Shown here: one piece after another, positions 26,101 through 37,747 of the stretch
Position numbering within the stretch: the stretch's first letter is position 1
How the letters are laid out: the number at the start of each line of letters is the position of its first letter
Source: Pampus argenteus
Taxonomy: Eukaryota > Chordata > Actinopteri > Scombriformes > Stromateidae
Length of the DNA: 64,000 nt
Direction: 5' to 3'
Assembly (NCBI GenBank): GCA_036937835.1
Contig: CM072863.1
Location: forward strand, 16,294,001-16,358,000
Position numbers and translations under genes: made by a program
Notes under the pieces: generated by a model
What the model saw: only the letters and a program-made list of their open reading frames with translations
Told to the model about the DNA's origin: nothing
The model's database searches: none

Positions 26101-27630
26101 TGGTATAAAACTGTCTGGTACTTTATGCACATCAAAGACAAAGAGCTTGTCATATGATCTGTTTTGCAGCTACTCTTCGGGGTTAACCATTTCCTCTTTT
26201 GTCTCTTTCTACTACAGTACAGCAAACATCTGTTTGTCCACATTGGACAGACCAATCCCTCTTACAGTGACCCACTCCTCGAGGCTGTGGACATCAGGCA
26301 GATCTATGACAAGTTCCCTGAGAAGAAGGGCGGCCTCAAAGAGCTTTATGAGAAAGGCCCTCAGAACGCATTCTTCCTGGTTAAATTCTGGGTGGGTTAT
26401 TAATGTCATCTATCAAATATGCATTTTTATTTCACTGATTTATATTTAAAGGATAGATTCACAGTTTAGTTTTTTCAAAACGGCCTTAAAATCATAGTCA
26501 GGTGCCCAAATTAACATTGAAGTAGGTTTTGTTGCTGTAATCATTTGTTCATACTGACCATTAGACGATGTGCTTGGAATGTAAATGATGGTGGTGGTGT
26601 TTATCTGATATTATCATCATCATCGTAGTTTTTATTTGTTCTTTCTTTCATACATACATTCATCTTCACTCATTTCATCATATAACAACCACAACTTCAA
26701 ACTCTCCAAGTTACACAAACAAGTGCATTGTATCTTATGCAAATCACTTTCTCTTATGACAGCTAGCACTGGTGGTTGTTTTTGCGAGGTGAAGTACATG
26801 ATTATTATTTTCAGATTGTACACAAGGCATTTCACGATGAATGTATTCACTACATACACATTTAAGCACATTTTTAAAACTGTTGATATGTACACTGTAC
26901 CCCAACATTCAGTTTCAAGAAGATATTTTATTCACAGGTGCTTTAGTTACATGTGAAGTATGTAATGATCATCACTAATGTGATTGAATGTATGCCCCCT
27001 GCAGGCGGATCTGAATAGCAGTGGCATGCAGGATGGCCCCGGTTCTTTCTACGGTGTCAGCAGCCAGTACAGCAGCATTGAGAACATGACGATCACTGTT
27101 TCTACCAAAGTCTGCTCATTTGGGAAGCAAGTTGTCGAGAAAGTAGAGGTACGGATGTGCATTAATAGTCTCTTCTTTTCTCAGACATACAGTATGTATA
27201 ATATAGATACATGCTGCTGCATGATTTTGACTCTCCTGTGTGTGTTGCAGACAGAGTATGCCCGCCTGGAGGGAGGAAAGTGTGTTTATAGGATCCACCG
27301 CTCTCCAATGTGCGAGTATATGATCAACTTTATCCACAAACTCAAACATTTGCCTGAAAAATACATGATGAACAGTGTTCTTGAAAACTTCACTATCCTT
27401 CAGGTAACACGCACTCGATTATAATGAATTTTTAACTAATTTACAGCACTGCAATATATCTGAAGATACTATGCTGCTTCATATTTTTCACCTAACATTT
27501 TCACCGTTGCCCTCAGGTGGTGACGAACCGCGACACCCAGGAGACCTTGCTCTGTATAGCATTTGTTTTTGAGGTTTCTACAAGTGAACACGGAGCTCAG
27601 TATCATGTCTACAGACTTGTTAAGGACTAA
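13923..27630 (+). CDS. tead3: TEA-domain transcription factor TEAD3
   Basis: TEAD proteins bind CATTCC (MCAT) sites and recruit YAP/TAZ or VGLL cofactors in the nucleus. Coding exons: 13923-14118, 20106-20170, 21106-21168 or 21321-21383, 23714-23725, 24755-24880, 25003-25046, (25198-25254 optional), 25685-25749, 25869-26005, 26218-26391, 27005-27148, 27251-27403, 27517-27630 (TAA). Phases agree throughout and give 430 residues without the optional exon; human TEAD3 is about 435. The TEA domain is about residues 31-108 (EGVWSPDIEQSFQEALAIYP near its start). A Pro-rich linker follows, then the YAP-binding domain (about 218-430), with VWQDRTIASS at its start, IRQIYDKFPEKKGGLKELYE, and the palmitoylated cysteine of KVCSFGKQ near 331. 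KKVREYQAGIK followed by AMNLDQ is the TEAD3 signature. The a/b paralog is not decided. Translation starts at ATT. Confidence 0.95.
16995..17014. repeat. (GT)n microsatellite
   Basis: Ten GT units. A CA tract follows at 17161-17174, in opposite sense about 150 bases away, so the two could pair in RNA. Confidence 0.9.
19001..19016. promoter_or_regulatory. tead3: Tandem TEAD (MCAT) dimer motif inside tead3
   Basis: GGAATGTTAGGAATGC contains two GGAATGY cores as a direct repeat with 3 nt between the hexamers, the spacing I recall for TEAD dimers on double MCAT sites. It lies in the GC-rich patch of the tead3 intron, with a CRE-like TACGTCA at 19073-19079. A single GGAATG also lies at 17386-17391. 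Autoregulation is inferred. Confidence 0.4.
21106..21168 (+). other. tead3: tead3 alternative exon A (TEAD3-type)
   Basis: This phase 0-0 exon of 63 nt (21 codons) has acceptor tttag and donor gtaggt. It encodes VSSHIQVLARKKV then REYQAGIK, the recognition helix H3 and C-terminal part of the TEA domain in the version found in human TEAD3. It is one of two tandem copies; exon B follows 152 nt downstream with the same length and phase. It lacks the Ser found after ARRK in exon B. Confidence 0.92.
21227..21317 (+). promoter_or_regulatory. tead3: Long pyrimidine tract between alternative exons A and B
   Basis: Most of the second half of the 152-nt intron is C/T, with many TCTT, TTCT and CTTTTTC elements running up to the exon B acceptor. 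Tracts like this bind PTB-family splicing repressors and are common beside mutually exclusive exons. The role here is inferred. Confidence 0.5.
21321..21383 (+). other. tead3: tead3 alternative exon B (TEAD1/2/4-type)
   Basis: A second 63-nt phase 0-0 exon with a strong acceptor (ttctgtgcag) and donor (gtatgc). It encodes VSSHLQVLARRKS then REIQSKLK, matching the TEAD2/TEAD4-type sequence rather than TEAD3. By my count it matches exon A at 14 of 21 residues and 40 of 63 bases. RRKS is a PKA-type site; the equivalent Ser in TEAD1 (S102) is a reported PKA target. Using A and B together would keep frame but duplicate the recognition helix. Confidence 0.9.
21384..23713 (+). other. tead3: Intron between exon B and the microexon
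   Basis: No coding exon is visible in this AT-rich stretch. Around 22.48-22.83 kb a short frame resembles the zinc-knuckle tail of non-LTR retrotransposons, but too weakly to annotate. Confidence 0.6.
23714..23725 (+). other. tead3: 12-nt microexon of tead3 (AMNL)
   Basis: The sequence gcgatgaatttg lies between cag (23711-23713) and gtaagt and encodes Ala-Met-Asn-Leu, which precedes DQASKDKAL as AMNLDQ does in human TEAD3. It is phase 0, so skipping it keeps the frame and gives the shorter TEAD1-like join (KLK-DQ). Variable four-residue inserts at this joint are known for other TEAD genes. Confidence 0.9.
25198..25254 (+). other. tead3: 57-nt symmetric cassette exon in the tead3 linker
   Basis: The acceptor is weak (cacaccag), the donor strong (gtaagt). 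The exon is phase 2-2, so it can be kept or skipped. Inclusion changes Asp of QDIKPF to Glu and adds LVLDLNPGRTPGLGRTSHA before IKPF, in the Pro-rich linker between the TEA and YAP-binding domains. Skipping restores SQDIKPFAQPPY, as in mammalian TEADs. I do not recall this insert in human TEADs. Confidence 0.65.
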
Positions 27631-29600
27631 CGGCTGTTCAGGGAGGTTTTGGAAAAGCCAGACAAAGCGTGACACAATCTCTCTTCAACCAGCTCAGCCA
27701 TCCAGGAAAAAAACTAAACTAAATGACATTTAAAACAATGCTAGACCGAACTAACATGGACACATTTTATGCTTTAAAAAAAAAAAAAAAAAGTCTCATA
27801 CACAAAGGAAAACAAGAGTGAATCTCATCGTGCGGACATGCAAAGAAATTTTGAAGAATTACGGACTTTTCAAACAACTAGCTACTTTCCATGTGTTTAA
27901 ACATGCTTAAGATGAAGTTGGTCACTTTTGCAAAGGTAATTGATGGAGCCTGAAATGTTTTATCGAGGGAATGAGAATGTGTTTAGAGGTTGAAAAAGAC
28001 TGTTTGATGCAGAGGGTCTGTTAGGAAAGCAAGTGCCTTTTCTCCAAAGATTATATCATTGCCTGCCACTTTGAATTGCCTTTTCTTTACTACCTCTTGT
28101 TTTTAAATGGACAGAAAATAGTCAGACAGGTTTAATTTGTCAAAAATTGGAAAGAAACCCCTCAGATCTTTTGAGGCAGTTTTTGTAGTTGGGCACACAG
28201 AGGGATGGGACGGGATAACTAATTTTCATGTAGCTTGTTGTTTTCTTTTTCTTTTTTTTCTTTTTTTAATCGTCCCAATTTTTACAGTCCAAGTGTACAG
28301 GGAGAAGGTTTATTGTGTTACCATATTATTTAGGTTCTGCTTTTTTATGTTTTATTACACAATTTTTAAAAATCAGGTCTTACAAGCATCTATCTATAAC
28401 TGACTTTTGACACTAGGGATGCCTTGTACCGTTGCTAGCCTGACATAAAGCCAGGGCTTTGCCATCCTTACAAGACCCCCTTGTTATTTCTCTCTGTCTG
28501 AAGACGTGTGCTCTGTTGCACTTAAAAGATCAAGAAAGGGGACAAAGCAACGGCAGTGCTTATTTTCTGCCTTGAGTTATGTAGCCTAAATAAAAAAAAA
28601 AAAGAAATGTTTCTGTACTGTGAGTCAGTGGATGCTAAAGGAATATGTGTTACATAGGAGTATTTTTTTGGGGGGGACTTGTATGTTCATATTTGTGATC
28701 AAGTAACTCAGCACAGAGACCATGGTTAAAGTGGAGAGAAGTTAATCACTGTTTCTTTTGTTTAAAAAAGAGATTGTATGCTGTGAAGTTGGCTCATTTG
28801 CTTCACCCTTCTCTGTGTGTTGTGTGGAGAAGCTGCATTCATTGATAAAAGTTCAGTTTTTATATTTAAGACATTTTTTACTGACATTATACATGAAATG
28901 ATTTTAAAATCAAACTAAAAAAAATGTCTTGAATGAGAGCTATTGTCTCTGTGCTGTGGAGTATGACCATTGATTGTTATTTATAGGGTTGGAAAAACAG
29001 ATAGTGAGGGGAGGGAGGGGCTACAGGAGATGTATTGAACATTTTCCATTGTGATGGAGATGTTAAAAGTATTGCAGGACTCATATTACAGACAGGATGA
29101 CTGTCAGCTCATGGATCCTGCCAGACAAGCGATAAGCGTCTATTCTGTGTGGTTCACTGGACAATTTTGTTCAAACTTTAAGATATACGGTGGAATAATA
29201 ATTGCACCTGGCTTTGAATGTCATATTTCACAAGCTAGATACAATAACACTCCTCTAGCAGGTCTCAATTTTATCTTTTATACAGACATTTTTGCCATTA
29301 TCAAGATTAATGTTTTGTTTTGATTCTGTTGTCTTTTGACTTTCAGTGTTTGCCATATGCTTCACTGAAAATAATGTGTGATTGTGCTGACATTGATAAT
29401 TAATTATGAGATATCTAATGTATCATATTCAGAATGGTGTGGGCAATTGTTTTGTTTGTTTGTTTATTTTTTTTTTGGTTTAAGGTGGTTTACTATTGTA
29501 TTTGTTACCATTGTGCATTGCAATTTTATACTTCAAAGTAGAGGTTGGACTATGTAATCAAACAAATGTATCTAACAATAAAAGACGCATGGTGCCTTTG
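27631..29600 (+). other. tead3: 3' UTR of tead3 with two polyadenylation signals
   Basis: After the stop no further exon is visible. AATAAA occurs at 28589-28594 and 29577-29582. The second lies before a T-rich stretch at about 29.74 kb and may mark the long form. Which is used is not known. Confidence 0.5.
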
Positions 29601-30330
29601 GGGCCATTTTCCCCAGAAAACGTATTAAACATGTTTGTAAATTTGTTTTGTCCATGTGGTTCTTTTCATACCAATATTACAGATGTCATATGATACCAAA
29701 TATTGTGTTACAGCGCTGCCCAACAGATACAAGCTACTTTTTTTTTTTTTTTTTTTTACTAAGTACTATACATTCACTATATTTTGAAGTACTACTGAAG
29801 TACTAAAGATGAAACCAGATTCCCAAGTAGCTAAAACAAGTCCATCTTGACCAGCTACAGCGATAAAATGCTACTTATACATTAGTAATAACAATTCAAT
29901 AATGACATATCAGCCTATTGGGCCATTTTTCTTCCCATGTAGCCAATAATAATACTGTACTTTTATTTACAGCACGAGTCAACACTGCCACCTCTGTTAA
30001 CTGAAACCCATTTTAGGTGACTACCACATGAAGCTAGTTGACATATAGCCAACAGTCTGCAAAACGTTCATATGTATTATTTCATAGTTTTGTCTTCAGT
30101 ACAATGTAGGAAATTGTACAAAAAAAGGAAAAAAAACCTTGAATAAGGAGGTGTGTCCAAACTTTTAACTATAAGTAGGATTTTGAAATGAGTCTTGCTT
30201 GTAAGAAAGTGTTTTTAAATCGTTGCAGTGGCATTTGAGTTATTGTGATACTAAATGATCTGAATACGTCTCTCACTACTGCATGTAACAAGAAGATTTA
30301 AAAAAATTTCACCTCACAATTTTTTTGCGG
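29601..30330. other. Intergenic region between tead3 and smpd2
   Basis: AT-rich sequence with a T run of about 19 bases near 29740. No gene signal was found. Confidence 0.5.
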
Positions 30331-30744
30331 CCAATGCGGAAACAAACCGGAAGTTTCTGTCAAAGTAACGTAAATACCACCGGATGTTGAGTGAAAGTCG
30401 TCAAAATATTGCTTTTGCACAAAAAGTGAGTTGTTTACCTGTAATCTACCTTTTTGACATAAAGTACCCCTTACTACTTATTCCAAATAAATTTGTCCTA
30501 TACATGTATTTAATTTGTCCTATTTTTGAAATACGGATGCAATTTAAAGTTTCTGTTTTATTTTGAGGCAAGAAAACAACCGGAGGTGACTTTTTTTTTC
30601 ATTTTAATCTCAGCTGACTCTAAAAAGCACGTAGCAAGTTAGTGTTTATCTAATGCTAATCAATCTATTACATTTAATCGTGTTAATATTATTTAATTAG
30701 GATTACAATAAAACCTGGCTATATTAGTAAGCTAACCGGAAGTG
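30331..30744 (+). promoter_or_regulatory. smpd2: Candidate smpd2 promoter with clustered ETS sites
   Basis: A CCAAT box (30331-30335) and four ETS-like cores occur within 400 bases: CCGGAAGT at 30347-30354, CCGGAT at 30379-30384, CCGGAGGTG at 30580-30588 and CCGGAAGTG at 30736-30744. ETS/GABP sites of this form are typical of TATA-less housekeeping promoters. A candidate non-coding exon follows directly. Confidence 0.5.
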
Positions 30745-30749
30745 GTTTG

Positions 30750-30847
30750 GGATCCAAAACCAAAACTAGCATTACGACACCGTAACTAACGTTACAGCTG
30801 CTCAAAACGGGCCACTTAACTTCATCTGATGTCAACAGCTTCGTGGG
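30750..30847 (+). other. smpd2: Candidate non-coding first exon of smpd2
   Basis: The stretch just after the last ETS motif ends in the donor GGG|gtgagt (30848). It would join the acceptor tctgtcag at 32248, giving an exon that begins C-ATG. The left edge is a guess. Confidence 0.4.
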
Positions 30848-32249
30848 GTGAGTCAAATTAGATGAATATCGATACAGATAATTAGTCAACTGAAGTGAAG
30901 TTAGCGCTGTAGCTGGTGCTGTTTAGCAGCTGTTAACGCTAGCGGCGTCACCAACGTTACCTGCCAGTGATTAACAGTTTAATATAATGCAGCTGTCAGT
31001 GTTTCATCCGCGGATACTCTGCCCGAAACCTCCTCTCACAAAGCATTTGAGAAGGATAAAAGTGACAAAACATTAAGAAGGATAAAAGTGTAACGTTAGC
31101 CGTCGAAGCATTCAGCTAAAACTTTGTCTTGTCAAACAGCTGCTCTGCCGTCAGACAACATGCATATGTGACTTTTCAGTGGTGGTTTGGCTGTGAAAGA
31201 TTAGGGCTAATGCAGTTTATTTGCTGTGGCTAAATGTAATCATTTTAGAGCTGAGAGTCATGACTTCATCATGCCACGTACCACAGCATTTATAGCCTGA
31301 GCTAGTTTGCAATGCCTGTTCCTACATGGGCTTTTAAAATACATATGCAAATGCAGAAAAGTCAACAGTACAAATGCAGACATTACAACACGAAAATCAA
31401 CAACAAAGTACATACAAAGCAGCTCTATATAAACCAGACAATATTTAGATTTGCAAAGCTGAAAGTCTTTTTTTTCTTCAAAAAAATGATTCTAAATTAT
31501 TTATGGATATTAAAATATGTTTTTTTCTGTGTATGTTCACACAATATATTGACAGTAGTAGTAGTGCATCACTTCCCCCTTTTCTCTTCAGACAGAGCAA
31601 AGCCAAGTCAGCACTGTGTGAGGCTGGTGTATTGTTGCAAATGAGTGAATGCAACCTTACTTTACTTTGTCTCTTAAAAACTTAATAATATAGTAGTAGC
31701 TAATATAGTTAGTTCTGTCAGGATCAGGATCATTAATAACCAGTTTATAAAACAAACAAAGCTTGTTTTCAGACTGTACTATAAGTCTCAATTATTTAAC
31801 ATTACAGAAAACTAATATCTTTACTGCATTTACTATAAACATCATAAAGATATATAAACATTCATTTTTTTTCACTGTTAATTAGTTTAAAAACAATGAC
31901 ATTTTTCTGAAACATTAAAACAATTCAAAGTTGAGGTCTGACCCACAGTCACGTTGCAGTCTGCTTGATTTGCACTTTTGGTGCTTAACTGTGCATTTTT
32001 TTTCCTTTGTGTGACTCATGACATGACTTTTTATGTTTATTTTACTCTTGGCCTACAACTTACAGTTATCCACTGTGTATGATGTGTATATGCGGGAGGT
32101 TTTTGTGTACTACCAAGATATAACAAACATCAAGCCCAGACAACAACTTGTAACAATCACTTTTTCACTGTCACATTAGTAGCTGTCCCAGTCATCCCAC
32201 CTGATCTGACTCTCTATCGTCACATCTACTGATCCACTCATCTGTCAGC

Positions 32250-35200
32250 ATGGCGAACACAGACGCTGTCAATGTCCGGGTCTTCTCTCTGAACTGCTGG
32301 TTTGTACTGATCCTTCCATATTTTCATGGTTTTGTCTTGATACACAACTGCAAAAGAATACTTGTTCATACTCGATCTGATTTTTGTTTTTGTGTTGTTG
32401 TTGTTGTTTTTTTCAGGGGGATCCGCTACCTTAGCAAACACTGTTCTCAGCGCTGTAACATGATTGGGGATATGTTGTGCAAGGAAGAGCATGATATTGT
32501 CCTACTGCAAGAGGTAGGTGGAAGCCTACTTACAAAGATATTAATTCAGTCGGTAAATTTTGCAATAAAGACAACTCTTGAAGGGCACATATTCTGGTTT
32601 TCTGTCATTTACTGTATATACTGTTACGTTGGATATCTATTCTGAACATTGAGGGTGATATATTTAGAAATGCTTCCTGGGGCTTCAGCCTGAATGCTCC
32701 GTTTTCTACCTTGCTAATAAGATGACATTGTTTTTTTCTTCAGGTGTGGAGTGAAAAAGACTATCTCTCCTTGAAAAAGAAACTTGCCAGTTGTCATCCT
32801 CACTCACATTACTTCAAAAGGTAATGATTTTACTTTCATCCCCAATTTGCTGTGCATTAGTTTTTCAACCTCTTACCTGATGATCTCCTTTTAAATCTAT
32901 GATTAAAATGTATGAGTCCTTTAAATTGTCATCAACTTCAAAAGGCTACCAAAGTGACCTAGTGTCAGAAAAAATGTTCTTGCATGGCATTGAACCCTCT
33001 GCAATATGTATCTGAAGCCCAGACGCTACCTAAAGGATTAACGTAGTGTTTGGGAGCTTAATTCCTTCTTGACCTCCATACCAAAGCACAAGACTGAGAT
33101 TAATCAAAGGCTCTACCTTTTGTAATCCACTCTGCAGCTCCCAAAAATGTCAAGTCTTTTAGAGATAACATATGCTTACTGTAGCATAATGTAGCTCTAC
33201 ATGGAAACCAGGGATGTGACTAGTTTCATTAAACAGTAATCAGTGTTTAGAGTAACACGTATATTCTGCTCATGTCTTACTTTTTCTCTCATTATTCAGT
33301 GGAGTCATAGGCAGTGGACTGGCCATTTTCTCCAAACACAGAATCCATGATACATTTCTTTATCGTTACTCACTGAATGGTTATCCATACATGGTAAGTC
33401 TGGAAGGGCTGATGCACAGAAAGTAGAGTCACACTGCATCAGATCCACAAGTTCAGCATCAAAAGATTAACATGTAAACTTTACCAGCCTCTCAGTAACA
33501 TAATTTAATAGTGGATATGCATATGTGTTGATCTCCTTTTTCTCTCATCACATTTTGTTTCTCCCCCCCATGTGCAGGCTCACCATGGAGACTGGTTTGG
33601 AGGTAAAGCTGTTGGGATGGCCGTCTTAAACATTGGCAAGCTGACTACAAACGTCTATGTGACTCATGTAGGTTTTCCCTAATAGCATTTGTAATCTCTA
33701 CCTATATATATCAGGTTATTGATCAAAGTGCTGTTGTTCCTGTGTATCGATTGTAGCTGCATGCAGAGTACTGCAGAGAGAAGGACTGTTATCTACCTCA
33801 CAGAGTGGTTCAGGCTTGGGAGCTGCAGCAGTTCATTCGGTAGTAGATCTTTGTTTGTTAATTCTGCATACCCAGAATGACCTTGTATTTGTTTACTGTG
33901 CTGTATATTTGCATATTATTGTCAGGTGAACCTCACCTATTGCAGCTGGTAGTTGGTAAATTATTTAAAGCAGCTCTACGGTGTGTCTCACCATATTTAT
34001 GTTAAAAAAATACAACAAAATTTCAATAAGGTTTTGTCCTGATGTTAAGTTGGTAAATAATATGTTCTTTTCTGCCTTTTAGTCACACCTCCGCTGGAGC
34101 AGATGTGGTGATTCTTGGCGGTGACCTTAACATGCATCCTCAGGACCTCGGCAACAGACTGCTGAGGGCTTACACTGGACTCCGAGACTCGTATTTAGAG
34201 ACTGCTAAGTTTGACGTATGTAGAGATTTTTTTTGTTACTAAAACTGATTAAAGGAAAAAAAACAGCTTTGCAACAGAGTGTATGAGACATCTCTGCATC
34301 AAAATCAGGCTTGCATAAGTACTCTCGCACTTTGACGTTTCTACACTTTAATCTTAAGTGTAGTTCTGAGTCTGCTGCTCCTGCTGTTTTATGCCTGTAT
34401 TTATTCCTTTGTTTAAAGGTACTGTCTTTATGTGTTGCACTATGGCCCCCGGGAACCTGTAAGGAGAGGAATGATAATAAATTTAAACTTGAAACTTGAC
34501 CAGGAATGTGCTAATGTTCACAGTATAAACAGTACATGTAATGTAGTAATACAAATATTTGCATTACTGTGCCATGTTAGATGTGAGCTGCATGTGATCT
34601 GAACCATTTCCAATCCTACTTTAACCCTATATACAAAGATCATTTACTGTAACACTCTGTATTCACACAAAAAGTTCAAATCAGGTATTTGTTTTAAACT
34701 TGTCTGGTCACTCAACTGGTTACATCATGAAATTCTCTGTAAAGTTGTGTTTACCATTGTAGCTTCATTTTACAATATTTGAGTTAGTAAGTAAAATGCT
34801 GTTCTTGCAAATAATCATAATGGTATAGACTAAGAAAATAACAGACAGGTAGGTGGCTGTTTTCTATTTTATTTAAATTAAAAACATGTTTTCTGTTGCA
34901 GGGGTGTGAGGATGGCATGACTTTAATTGCAGACAACCCTTTCATCAGTAAAAAAGAGCTTTGTCCCTTCGAGAAGGGAATCCGAATTGACTACATCCTC
35001 TTCAAGGTGAGAGAGCTTTGTCTCGTCACACCTGCTGTATTTTGATCTCTTCGTGTTCATGGCAAGATATTGTGGTCATCAGATTTTATAATACTGCATC
35101 TTTTAACTCCAACAGTATTTTTTTTTAAATTTGCAGGGTTCTTCCATAATGGATATTCATTGTGATTCCATGTCCACCACCAAAGGCTCCGTTCCAGACC

Positions 35201-35841
35201 ATCCTTTCCCATACTCCGACCATGAGGCTCTGACTGCTGAACTGAGACTGTTCCCGCACACTCCAGCTGAGACTGGAAGTGACGGGCACTCAAAGGATCA
35301 GCACTGTGCTGCAGGTATTTTTTTGTGGTACATTTATAACTTTAGACTTTGTTTTTTATTTTTATTTTTTTACTTTTTTTCACTTGCTCTTTCTCTCTAC
35401 TCTCTCATGTCTCTAGGGAAGGGCGCTGAGTTGGTTGACATTCTGACAGAGGCCCGTACAGAAGTCAAAGTGGGCTTGCACTGTGCTGAGAGGAAACGTT
35501 ACACAGCAGCACGCATTGGAGTGATGGGGTTGGCTCTACTGATTATGGAGCTGGCCATCGCAGCCGTGCCCTGCTTGGCCCTTGGAGCAGAACAACCTTT
35601 CCCTCGTACCTCCTTCTACCTGCTGGCTGCGCTGTGCTTCGCCATCCTGCTAACTACATTTCTACTGTATATCTTCTACACCATGGAGCTGAAATCTCTT
35701 CAGGGGGCTGAGGACCAGATGAGGCTGGCTATCGGTAGTCTGCAAGAGAAGCTCAGAGGTTTTCCTCTGGTTCATGCCCACAACGGCCAGCGGAAGCCTC
35801 CAGAGGGTCAGGAGCCCAGAGTCTTTGATGTAGAGGAATAA
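32250..35841 (+). CDS. smpd2: Neutral sphingomyelinase 1 (sphingomyelin phosphodiesterase 2)
   Basis: This enzyme hydrolyses sphingomyelin to ceramide and phosphocholine at ER and nuclear membranes and needs Mg2+. Exons: 32250-32299, 32417-32513, 32744-32820, 33300-33393, 33578-33667, 33757-33839, 34083-34215, 34902-35006, 35137-35314, 35417-35841 (TAA). All phases join, giving 443 residues (human 423). The endonuclease/exonuclease/phosphatase fold is clear: N-terminal NCWGIRYLSKH, metal-binding Glu49 in LLQEVW, HHGDWFGGKAVG, YVTHLHAEY, GGDLNMH with Asp178 and Asn180, RIDYILFK, and the catalytic SDHEAL with Asp271 and His272. Two hydrophobic segments at about 332-355 and 366-390 form the C-terminal membrane hairpin. 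The last exon continues upstream as an open frame, but the acceptor at 35411-35416 and the family alignment exclude it. Nothing is broken. The a/b paralog is undecided. Confidence 0.95.
34380..34500 (+). mobile_element. Possible retroposon 3' end in an smpd2 intron
   Basis: The stretch tgcactatggcccccgggaa, followed by AATAAA-like and imperfect aaacttga units, resembles the 3' tails of fish non-LTR elements and SINEs. No target duplication was identified. This is a weak call from pattern memory. Confidence 0.25.
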
Positions 35842-36880
35842 CGCAGGAGCCAGCTGGGTTTTCTGAAATGAAGTTTGTATGAATGTGTTTTACGCTCTTG
35901 AGATTCAGATTTGTACTGCAGAATGACATATTATTGAAGGATGATTTTGGAAATAGTGCAGGACACATGCTTTGACATTTTTATACTTTTTATATACTTG
36001 TCGTTAACCTTTTATGTCTGCTAGATATCACAGTATGCACCTCCACAAATATGCTTCCTATTACACAGTAAGATGCTACTGCTGTGCTTTAAGGTCCTAA
36101 ATGTGAGGGTTTTTTGCCCAATTTGCATTCCATCCACCGATAGTTTCAGTGGGACCATTCATTTCTGTTTTTGATTTCTTGCTTCAGTATCTTTAGAATT
36201 TGCTGCATTGGAGAGTCACAGTGGGTCCAGACTGTTTGCAGATTTACTTACTTAAATATGTACAGAAATTGGACTGATAAACCTAAGGTTGTACTGTAGG
36301 TTTACATTTTGGTCAGTAATTTTTTTTTTTCTGCCAGACAGATTGTTGATAGCTTCCAGTAGCACTTAGAGACAGTATCCTCATACACCAGTTTGGACAT
36401 TTCAGTGTAGTGTATTGTAGGAAAAGGGTTAAGCTCTATCTGCATGTCTATTTTCTCACATTTACTGTCTTGCACTGGGAAGTGTTTTTCTTTCATGTTA
36501 GACAATCCACAATCTTCTTTTCTGTAGCCCAAAGTAAAGCAGTGGGGATGCTCTGAAAATGTGGCATGTAAACTCTTTCGTCAGATGAATCACTTTTACA
36601 AAGAATCATGTATAATGAAAATACCTAATATATATATTTAGTGTGCAGTGCACTTAGTTGATGAACCAGATAATCATTTTTTTTTTACTAGAAAATTACC
36701 TAAAGTTGTATATTCACAGTTCTACTGTAAGACTGACTCATCTTATTAAATACTTTTCACTTTTTACTCATTTTATGAAAGTTCATATAATTTCAGATAA
36801 TATCTGATGTTCATTTCAATTAAAATTGTGATGTATGATAATGAAAGAAATAATAAAGAATTTATACTTGTGATTTTTGA
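35842..36880 (+). other. smpd2: 3' UTR of smpd2
   Basis: About 1 kb follows the stop, with a canonical AATAAA at 36852-36857. No other gene signal lies in it. Confidence 0.6.
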
Positions 36881-37640
36881 TTGAATTATGTGTGTTGAGC
36901 TGATGGATTTACAAATATAATAAGTATTCATTTACAGATCCACACATTCACCACTAGAGGGCAATCTAAGTACACGTGACAAGTGAATCCTGTAACTCAC
37001 TGAACTCTATTAAATTATCAAAGGTATTAAATCATGTAAGATGAAATGTCAGCTAAATATTACCTTCCCACATGCCAACTGTCACCCTGAGGGCAGGAAC
37101 ACCTATGGGTGCAGCACATAAAAATATAATGTGTAGTTACATTCCCACAAAAAAACAACATTGCAGCTTTTAAATAAATAGTCTGTGTGCAAAATAGACT
37201 ACCCTACACCTAGTGTAAGTCTGGAGCTCTTATTATGGATTACAAAGGCAGATATTGAATTTTCTCAAAAGGAGTGAGACAGTGAACAGAGGAGGTTTCA
37301 ATTTGCTTCAAAGCTAAAAATAAATAAATAAATAAAAAATAGCAGATTCTGCAGTTTCTGATTAAAAAAGTAAGTTAAAATATGCATGCTTCCCAAAGTA
37401 TGGATATTTAGTTTTTCTGCAAATAAGTTAGCTGCCTTTGTACTTAATATTTTCAACATAAATGATTTCCCTTGTTTTATATTTATTTATTTATTCTATT
37501 ATGTATTTTTCTATAGTCCTGTTTTCAGCATCTTTCCAAAAATGAGAACAAACGAGGCTAACTATCAGCTATACAACTATCATATCAGTGTTGCGTATTA
37601 TAGCTCCATTGTATTTGGGTGCGGTCTGGGCAGGTGAAGG
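36881..37640. other. Intergenic region smpd2-pkp1
   Basis: AT-rich stretch with a (TAAA)n-like run near 37319-37338. The pkp1 promoter should lie at its right end, but no clear TATA box is seen. Confidence 0.4.
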
Positions 37641-37747
37641 TGCGCATTTACTTCAGATAACACTGTCACTCCGCAGCTGTCTGGATTCACACACGAGTCT
37701 CTCTCTCTCTTGCATGTTGTTGTTGAGCCACAACACGGTTTTCAAAC

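Noticed and set aside
35131..35416. Single 236-codon frame joining the last two smpd2 exons
   Set aside because: The part between 35315 and 35416 is a T/C-rich intron with a clear gtattt donor and ctctag acceptor. The family alignment continues only after splicing.
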